Source: Deltaproteobacteria bacterium
GTDB lineage: Bacteria > Desulfobacterota > Desulfarculia > Adiutricales > JAGVGV01
Length of the DNA stretch: 16,059 nucleotides
Reading direction: 5' to 3'
NCBI GenBank assembly: GCA_015233515.1
Contig: JADFXS010000040.1
Location: forward strand, 1-16,059
In this document: positions 15,187-16,059 of the stretch, in pieces
Layout: the number at the start of each line of letters is the position of its first letter
Position numbering within the stretch: the stretch's first letter is position 1
Translations under genes and position numbers: made by a program
The notes under the pieces: generated by a model
Told to the model about the DNA's origin: nothing
Database searches by the model: none
Seen by the model: the letters and a program-made list of their open reading frames with translations, nothing else

Positions 15187-15504
15187 CTAACCTTCAGTAA
15201 TCATTCTTTCCAGATCGCGGTAAGTAATATCGCCGCTTTTTTGCGACAACTTTACGCCGTCCTTGAAAGTGATTACCGTGGGAACCCTTTCCACACCCAT
15301 GGCCTGGGTCGATTGCGGATGGGTTTCCCGATTTATTTGAAAATATTCGATCTCCTTGGTTGAAGCCGCCGACATAGCGGAAAACTTGGCAATAATCTTT
15401 TTCATGGCCTGGCAGAAGGGGCATTGATCTTTATAAAACAGCACTAAACTCAGGCCGGAAGCGATACTTTGTTCGAAGTTTTCGTCCGATATTTCAGTGA
15501 GCAT
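15187..15504 (-). CDS. Thioredoxin-like protein with CPFC active site
   Basis: 105 residues from ATG 15504, with GAGGAAG six bases upstream. The active site is CPFC (Cys28-Cys31) in FYKDQCPFCQAM, and the cis-proline loop is RVPTVITF (Pro75). Canonical thioredoxin has WCGPC; this has no Trp before the motif and a glutaredoxin-like dipeptide, so its redox potential probably differs. There is no signal peptide, so it is cytoplasmic. The next gene is its likely reductase. It may keep a thiol or metal/corrinoid enzyme reduced; the target is not evident. Confidence 0.88.
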   Translation of the reverse strand: MLTEISDENFEQSIASGLSLVLFYKDQCPFCQAMKKIIAKFSAMSAASTKEIEYFQINRETHPQSTQAMGVERVPTVITFKDGVKLSQKSGDITYRDLERMITEG

Positions 15505-15684
15505 TTAGCACTTCCTCGGGTAGATACCCTAGCAGGCCAGGTCGACCGGACGGCCTGGAGGTTATGGCGGAAGCGGATGACACCTCCGCCTGAACATGCA
15601 AGCGAGCACATCCCCCGTAGCTTGCCGCGGGGAGCTTCAATATTATTTACAGTTAAGTAGAAACAGGATCATGCCAAAGCACGA
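15505..15684. other. Inverted-repeat-rich gap between sulfatase-like and thioredoxin-like genes
   Basis: Several stems lie close together: CAGGCC/GGCCTG (15533-15538 with 15552-15557, enclosing the palindrome GGTCGACC), GGAGGT/ACCTCC (15557-15562 with 15582-15587), GGCGGA/TCCGCC (15566-15571 with 15585-15590), GCAAGC/GCTTGC (15598-15603 with 15620-15625) and CCCCG/CGGGG (15613-15617 with 15628-15632). Several of these exclude one another. The density suggests a dispersed intergenic repeat or a structured RNA leader. No T tract marks a simple terminator. Confidence 0.45.
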
Positions 15685-16059
15685 TCAAATGTTATATATG
15701 GACTCCGCTTTGAGTTCCGTCATGAATTCACGGAGTTTATCGAACAGTTCCCGAGCCTGAACCGGATGTTTGTCGATCAGGTTGACAAGTTGGAAGGGAT
15801 CGTCATGACGGTTGTATAATCCGTCCATGGCCGGGACATCGGACAAGGCCCCCGGAACACAAGTCCACTGATTTTCCTGATGGGCCTTGAGACGATCATA
15901 AAAGGTTTTAGAATCTTGAATTCCTTCAGAAACTTCTCCTTCCTTGATGTCGAAGACTTCCAGCATGGCTTTTCCCCCCGCCTCGCTGTTTTCCAAGGCT
16001 TCGGGGTTGATCCAGTGAACGAAAGACCAATTTTCAGTATGAATGGACCAGGCCTGCTT
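15685..16059 (-). CDS. Sulfatase-family protein, C-terminal part (5' end outside window)
   Basis: The frame is open to the right edge, giving 124 residues; an internal TTG at 15996 is not the start. Visible features are HTENWSFVHW near the edge, like the TERWKYI segment of arylsulfatases, and DGLYNRHDDPFQLVNLIDKH (family ELYDLxxDPxExxNL pattern). An amphipathic helix ends the protein. The catalytic part, with the formylglycine-generating CxPxR motif, would lie outside the window, so activity and substrate cannot be judged. The stop is TGA at 15687-15685. It points the same way as the thioredoxin and transporter genes, but the 180-bp structured gap makes co-transcription uncertain. Confidence 0.75.
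   Translation of the reverse strand, partial: KQAWSIHTENWSFVHWINPEALENSEAGGKAMLEVFDIKEGEVSEGIQDSKTFYDRLKAHQENQWTCVPGALSDVPAMDGLYNRHDDPFQLVNLIDKHPVQARELFDKLREFMTELKAESIYNI

Noticed and set aside
1..16059. Mobile elements, CRISPR arrays, tRNA or rRNA genes
   Set aside because: No transposase or integrase, no regularly spaced direct repeats and no cloverleaf-like sequence were seen on either strand.

Overview
The window looks like the chromosome of a Gram-negative, probably anaerobic bacterium. A Desulfobacterota (former Deltaproteobacteria) relative is my best guess. The evidence is a lipopolysaccharide-core glycosyltransferase operon, an MttB-superfamily methyltransferase, a NitT/TauT-type ABC importer, a ferredoxin/NADH-style thioredoxin reductase pair, and a chemoreceptor with a FGRF-type C-terminal tail. 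No tRNA, rRNA, CRISPR array, IS element or integrase is visible.

Plus strand, 2-5394: a tightly packed operon for surface polysaccharide or LPS core. In order it encodes a GT4 glycosyltransferase (5' end outside the window), a 62-aa Trm112-like zinc protein, a class I SAM methyltransferase, a WaaE/KdtX-like GT2, a WaaQ-like GT9 heptosyltransferase, a WaaG-like GT4 and a rhamnosyltransferase-like GT2. The last four genes overlap or nearly touch. A hairpin followed by a T-rich tract (5418-5472) probably ends the operon in the convergent gap.

Minus strand, 16059 down to 5510: the C-terminus of a sulfatase-family protein, a structured 180-bp gap, a thioredoxin-like protein (CPFC), a thioredoxin reductase with an NADH-type second Rossmann fold, a complete ABC importer, an MttB-superfamily protein, and a large methyl-accepting chemotaxis protein. 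The importer has ATPase B, a solute-binding protein, permease B, permease A and ATPase A. The chemotaxis gene is cut into two in-frame halves by one TGA. Short gaps from 15504 to 9719 suggest co-transcription. The gaps around the binding-protein gene hold hairpins and a 17-bp palindrome that could set its dosage or regulate it.

The most interesting observation concerns the two ATPases. One keeps its LSGG signature but has Asn in place of the switch His. The other keeps the His but has VSAS in place of LSGG. In a heterodimer both defects would fall in the same composite ATP site, leaving one canonical and one degenerate site. That asymmetry is well known in exporters such as TAP and CFTR but is unusual for this importer class. 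A second notable point is the receptor's sensor region, which reads as three tandem helical modules of about 123 residues rather than the usual two of HBM domains. A plausible but unproven reading of the whole minus-strand block is uptake, sensing and demethylation of a small methylated (quaternary-amine or sulfonated) compound.
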